Below, one piece after another: positions 62,701 through 64,000 of a stretch of 64,000 bases of DNA. A program made the translations under genes and the position numbers. The stretch is taken from positions 513,501-577,500 of the forward strand of contig NC_135371.1 in assembly GCF_049243985.1 (NCBI RefSeq). Direction: 5' to 3'. The stretch comes from Paroedura picta. Its lineage: Eukaryota > Chordata > Lepidosauria > Squamata > Gekkonidae. Below the pieces are notes generated by a model. That model was given only the letters and a program-made list of their open reading frames with translations. It was not told the origin of the DNA and ran no database searches. Within the stretch, counting starts at the first letter, position 1. The number at the start of each line of letters is the position of its first letter.

Positions 62701-63834
62701 CAGATCCTGCCGCACCAGAGAAGAGAAGAGCAGGCCGCGGATCCGGACGTTCATCCGGGACAAGGTGAGCATGAAGAGACCCCCACGGCAGCCGGCAAAC
62801 AAAGAGCTGAAAAGGGCACAAGAGCAGGGGTAGGGGGTCTCCATAAGGATGCATCTTCCAGGGAACAGGTCACTCGAGATACACAGGGTGCCTTTCCACA
62901 GAGTTGAGCCTCGACCCTTCTGAGAGCCCGTAAAGTGCCACAGAGTCCTCCTGCACCACTGCCCAAAAAAGGACCAAACTGACCAGCAGCATTCCAAAGG
63001 AGCCCGGCTGCCTCAGTGGCCAGAGCTGGCTCACAGCGTAGCACAGCAGCCCTATGACCCTCCCCACAACCCCCTGGGGCTGCCCTCTCTGGTCCTTCTC
63101 CTGTAACCCAAGGGGGTTTCCCTCCATCCGTCCATTGGCTGCCTTGTGCTGCCTGGCTATACCAGCCTTTTGGCCATGAAATATTTTCCAGGCTGTGAGG
63201 TACCAGGAAGTGGTGTCAGCTGGCCACACCTCCCAGAAGCGACAGGAGTCTCAGCCCGCAAAGATTTAAATGGCCGGGGCCCTCCCCTTCCTGCCTCCTC
63301 CAGGCCTAGCATTGGCCACTTTGGGAGGGAGGGGGTGGGTCAACCTGCCCTAATAAGGGTAAATATTATGTTTAAGTTTTCAAGAACTTCCCCTTTCCTC
63401 TTTATTTGGAGCTGGAAACTGCAGGCACAGGGAGGGAGGGAGGGAGGGCGCTCCCCAGCCGCCATTTGGAAACCCCCCATCCCACGATGCCATCGAGGGG
63501 CCTTCGTGGTACTTTGGTTGAGAAACGGGGCAGGGCCTTCCAGTCCCCCTGGCCGGGAGGGGAGGGACACAAATGGAGGGGTTGCGGAGGGAGGGCGCGA
63601 CCTCCTTGGATGACGACTGGCCACCGCTCTGTCCAAGTTCTCCCGTGCACCAGAATCCATCTTTAGTTCTGACGCTTTAAAGGTATTGGAGGGAATGTTG
63701 CAGGGGGGGGGGGTCTCACCTGCCCAGGGACACCAGGCAGACGAGGAAGATGGCGTCCGAAAAGGCCTCAGAGTTGTATTTCTGGCCCAGGATGTCAATC
63801 ACGCGGCCCGTATAGTAGGGGATGAACGTTTCGC
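52452..63834 (-). CDS. TAP2: TAP2, antigen peptide transporter subunit 2 (5' exon outside)
   Basis: Ten exons on the minus strand join in frame for 543 residues plus stop: 63720-63834, 62676-62806, 61299-61504, 59297-59494, 58124-58252, 56656-56844, 55934-56107, 54836-54995, 53671-53807, 52452-52643. All have GT-AG borders. TAP2 pairs with TAP1 in the ER membrane and pumps proteasome peptides to class I molecules. The transmembrane half begins at [15 protein letters not shown]; the ATPase half has Walker [11 protein letters not shown]-loop SQEP, signature MSVGQKQ, Walker B VLILDEA and the switch His in VIAHRMQ. The signature departs from LSGGQ, as TAP2 signatures do. The D-loop is NALD instead of SALD. 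No breaks. The first exon (start and N-terminal membrane segments) lies beyond 64000. Introns carry SINEs, a hAT fragment and Penelope-like ends. TAP1 or ABCB9 are excluded by the TAP2-specific TM and signature words. Confidence 0.97.
52880..53110 (+). mobile_element. Penelope-like terminal foldback
   Basis: cgtcttcagaggcaggacac is mirrored by gtgtcctacctctgaagatg, followed by ggcgaaacgtcagggacc and gagaccacaacagccagg. It lies in the last TAP2 intron. Confidence 0.6.
53671..53807 (-). CDS. TAP2: TAP2 exon with ABC signature and Walker B
   Basis: Encodes [20 protein letters not shown], then [20 protein letters not shown] and VEAEAA. The glutamate after Walker B is present. Acceptor ctgcag, donor gtgagt. 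Confidence 0.97.
54005..54200 (+). mobile_element. tRNA-derived SINE, best copy
   Basis: Head ggctgtggctcagtggcag with A box, then gcttggcatgcagaaggtc and B box GGTTCAATCC, body gaccctggagaactcctgcc to gaccttgatggaccaaagg and ggcagcttcatg. Other copies: 9165, 20120 (-), 56310 (-), 57150 (-), 59540. Confidence 0.9.
54385..54755 (-). mobile_element. hAT-type element related to the SPIN/Charlie group
   Basis: The right end reads, on the minus strand, CAGTGGTTCTCAGCCTGGGG followed by gtcgggacccc, a terminal repeat characteristic of this hAT group. The left part (gaccctttagtccagttcc, cggggtgaccccaaccctc) resembles the inner side of the opposite terminus, but the outermost repeat is missing. No transposase frame. 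Confidence 0.7.
54836..54995 (-). CDS. TAP2: TAP2 exon with the Q-loop
   Basis: Encodes [20 protein letters not shown], then [20 protein letters not shown] and [13 protein letters not shown]. The Gln of the Q-loop lies in VSQEP. Confidence 0.97.
55120..55320. repeat. Interspersed repeat of unknown class
   Basis: ggagtctgggggcacccct at 55160 and gttggtcttaaaggagcccc at 55271 are inverted versions of one another around a centre holding acacttcttcagaggc. Same family as 45470-45740. Confidence 0.5.
55321..55933. other. TAP2 intron, no feature
   Basis: AT-rich sequence with an A run at 55651-55662. No exon or repeat is recognised. Confidence 0.45.
55934..56107 (-). CDS. TAP2: TAP2 exon with Walker A
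   Basis: Encodes [20 protein letters not shown], then [20 protein letters not shown] and [27 protein letters not shown] is the ATP-binding P-loop. Confidence 0.98.
56310..56490 (-). mobile_element. tRNA-derived SINE
   Basis: Reverse complement of the family at 54005: caccaaagtcagtgctgtct, gattgaaccggggaccttc (B box) and ctgagccaccatagcccc. Confidence 0.88.
56656..56844 (-). CDS. TAP2: TAP2 exon linking membrane and ATPase domains
   Basis: Encodes [20 protein letters not shown], then [20 protein letters not shown] and [20 protein letters not shown] is the conserved A-loop aromatic region of the ABC domain. The acceptor is an unusual A-run followed by AG, behind a run of C. Confidence 0.96.
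57150..57325 (-). mobile_element. tRNA-derived SINE
   Basis: Reverse complement with gattgaacccgggaccacc (B box) and ggccactgagcctcc at the head. Confidence 0.82.
57326..58123. other. TAP2 intron, no feature
   Basis: Mixed sequence in which ggcagccattttgtggttgg and ggcagccattttgtagcaac lie about 30 bp apart. No exon or known family. Confidence 0.4.
58124..58252 (-). CDS. TAP2: TAP2 transmembrane exon
   Basis: Encodes [20 protein letters not shown], then [20 protein letters not shown] and HVQ, the peptide-binding, last-helix region of the membrane domain. Confidence 0.97.
58515..58625 (-). mobile_element. CR1-type LINE 3' end
   Basis: acagaatcatagaatcacag then ccatctagtccaaccctctg, the reverse complement of the CR1 terminus. 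Confidence 0.88.
58690..59215 (-). mobile_element. Non-LTR retrotransposon fragment, clade unresolved
   Basis: The minus strand reads [20 protein letters not shown] and later [21 protein letters not shown]-x-x-x-x-x-C, H/S-x-x-x-x-C-P-F pattern of this type closes ORF2 in several LINE clades (the usual form is ETxEHxLxxCPxY). AT-rich flanks fit an old LINE. Confidence 0.5.
59297..59494 (-). CDS. TAP2: TAP2 transmembrane/cytosolic-loop exon
   Basis: Encodes [20 protein letters not shown], then [20 protein letters not shown] and [18 protein letters not shown] and the ALxxIQ start are typical of the TAP cytosolic loop. Confidence 0.97.
59540..59690 (+). mobile_element. tRNA-derived SINE, degraded
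   Basis: Contains agaaggtccccggttcaatcc (B box) and aaagacctcagccagagac, as in 54005-54200. Confidence 0.75.
59717..59771 (+). repeat. (CT)n microsatellite
   Basis: About 27 uninterrupted CT units in a TAP2 intron. Confidence 0.98.
59880..60210 (+). mobile_element. L2-type LINE, complete 3' end
   Basis: Reads [15 protein letters not shown], then a 3' UTR with (TTGTA)-rich sequence and the tail accgccctgagcccccgggg, agggcggtatataaat and caataaaaaataataata. Confidence 0.92.
60600..61045 (-). mobile_element. CR1-type LINE 3' end
   Basis: acagaatcacagagttggaag at 60731, catctagtccaaccccctgc, and on the minus strand [20 protein letters not shown], then [18 protein letters not shown]. Close relative of the copy at 28505-29115. 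Confidence 0.93.
61299..61504 (-). CDS. TAP2: TAP2 transmembrane exon
   Basis: After the split Gly codon it encodes [20 protein letters not shown], then [20 protein letters not shown] and [20 protein letters not shown]. LTSRLSxDT is a hallmark of the TAP/ABCB family. Confidence 0.97.
61505..62675. other. TAP2 intron with a perfect hairpin
   Basis: Mostly unrecognised sequence. At 62147-62300 there is a Penelope-like end with a perfect inverted repeat (separate entry). Confidence 0.4.
62147..62300 (+). mobile_element. Penelope-like terminal foldback with a perfect 26-bp stem
   Basis: 62147-62172 and 62206-62231 are exact reverse complements (tcagaggtctgtcacagcaa at the outer side) around a 33-base centre; the module ggcaaaaggaacaaaaac and ccacaacccgagaaaactgc follows, as in the other members of the family. 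Confidence 0.65.
62676..62806 (-). CDS. TAP2: TAP2 transmembrane exon
   Basis: Encodes [20 protein letters not shown], then [20 protein letters not shown] and VKT, the conserved coupling region of TAP2. Acceptor ttttcag, donor gtgagg. Confidence 0.97.
62807..63719. other. TAP2 intron, no feature
   Basis: Unrecognised sequence with short G runs. No exon or clear repeat was seen. Confidence 0.4.
63720..63834 (-). CDS. TAP2: TAP2 transmembrane exon, first one in the window
   Basis: Encodes [20 protein letters not shown], then [17 protein letters not shown]. The upstream exon that ends with the first base of the Gly codon lies beyond 64000; nothing between 63835 and 64000 continues the frame. 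Confidence 0.97.
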
Positions 63835-64000
63835 CTGGGCAGAGGAGGAGGAGGAAAAGGAGGAGGCAGAGGCAACACGTTAACCACAGAGGAAGGAATC
63901 GGGGGGGGGGGGAGGGAGATCAGCTGTTTCCAAAAAGATCATAAACAAAGCAATTTTGGATTCTCCGTGGACACAAAAATGTGCTTTTCCAGCTTCCTTT

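Overview
The window is vertebrate nuclear DNA, most likely from a squamate reptile. Genes are split by GT-AG introns and lie in a dense mixture of CR1, L2, L1 and BovB (RTE) LINEs, tRNA-derived SINEs with A and B boxes, Penelope-like fragments and palindromic DNA elements. BovB together with abundant CR1, L2 and SINEs of these types points to a lizard or snake. The species cannot be fixed from the sequence alone.

Layout. 1-3430: LINE fragments, a five-copy 176-bp array made from a CR1 3' end, and the remains of a C2H2 zinc-finger gene. 3690-11520 (+): a SCAN-KRAB-zinc-finger gene with a CpG-rich promoter, five visible coding exons and a poly(A) signal; its finger exon is out of frame with the rest. 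11500-17360: repeats, including a large near-perfect palindrome. 17365-23930 (-): the inverted paralogue, with intact exons and 15 fingers but no SCAN exon, read from its own CpG-rich block. 24353-26170 (-): a BovB LINE. 27870-45927 (+): a complete eight-exon MHC class I heavy-chain gene (358 codons) with an interferon-response element upstream and introns swollen by repeats. 45928-52451: repeats, including an L1-like unit with a 217-codon ORF. 52452-63834 (-): TAP2, ten exons including the stop; the 5' exon lies beyond the window end.

How the genes work together. TAP2 is half of the ER peptide pump that loads class I molecules, and the class I gene here ends 6.5 kb from the TAP2 stop, tail to tail. 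Class I next to TAP is the arrangement known from non-mammalian vertebrates, so this looks like the core MHC class I region. The two zinc-finger genes are probable DNA-binding repressors unrelated in function, although SCAN/KRAB clusters often lie near MHC regions.

I found no CRISPR array, no tRNA or rRNA gene and no wholly unknown gene system. The best leads are the class I-TAP2 pair, the reciprocal decay of the inverted zinc-finger paralogues, and several hairpin-rich repeat families.
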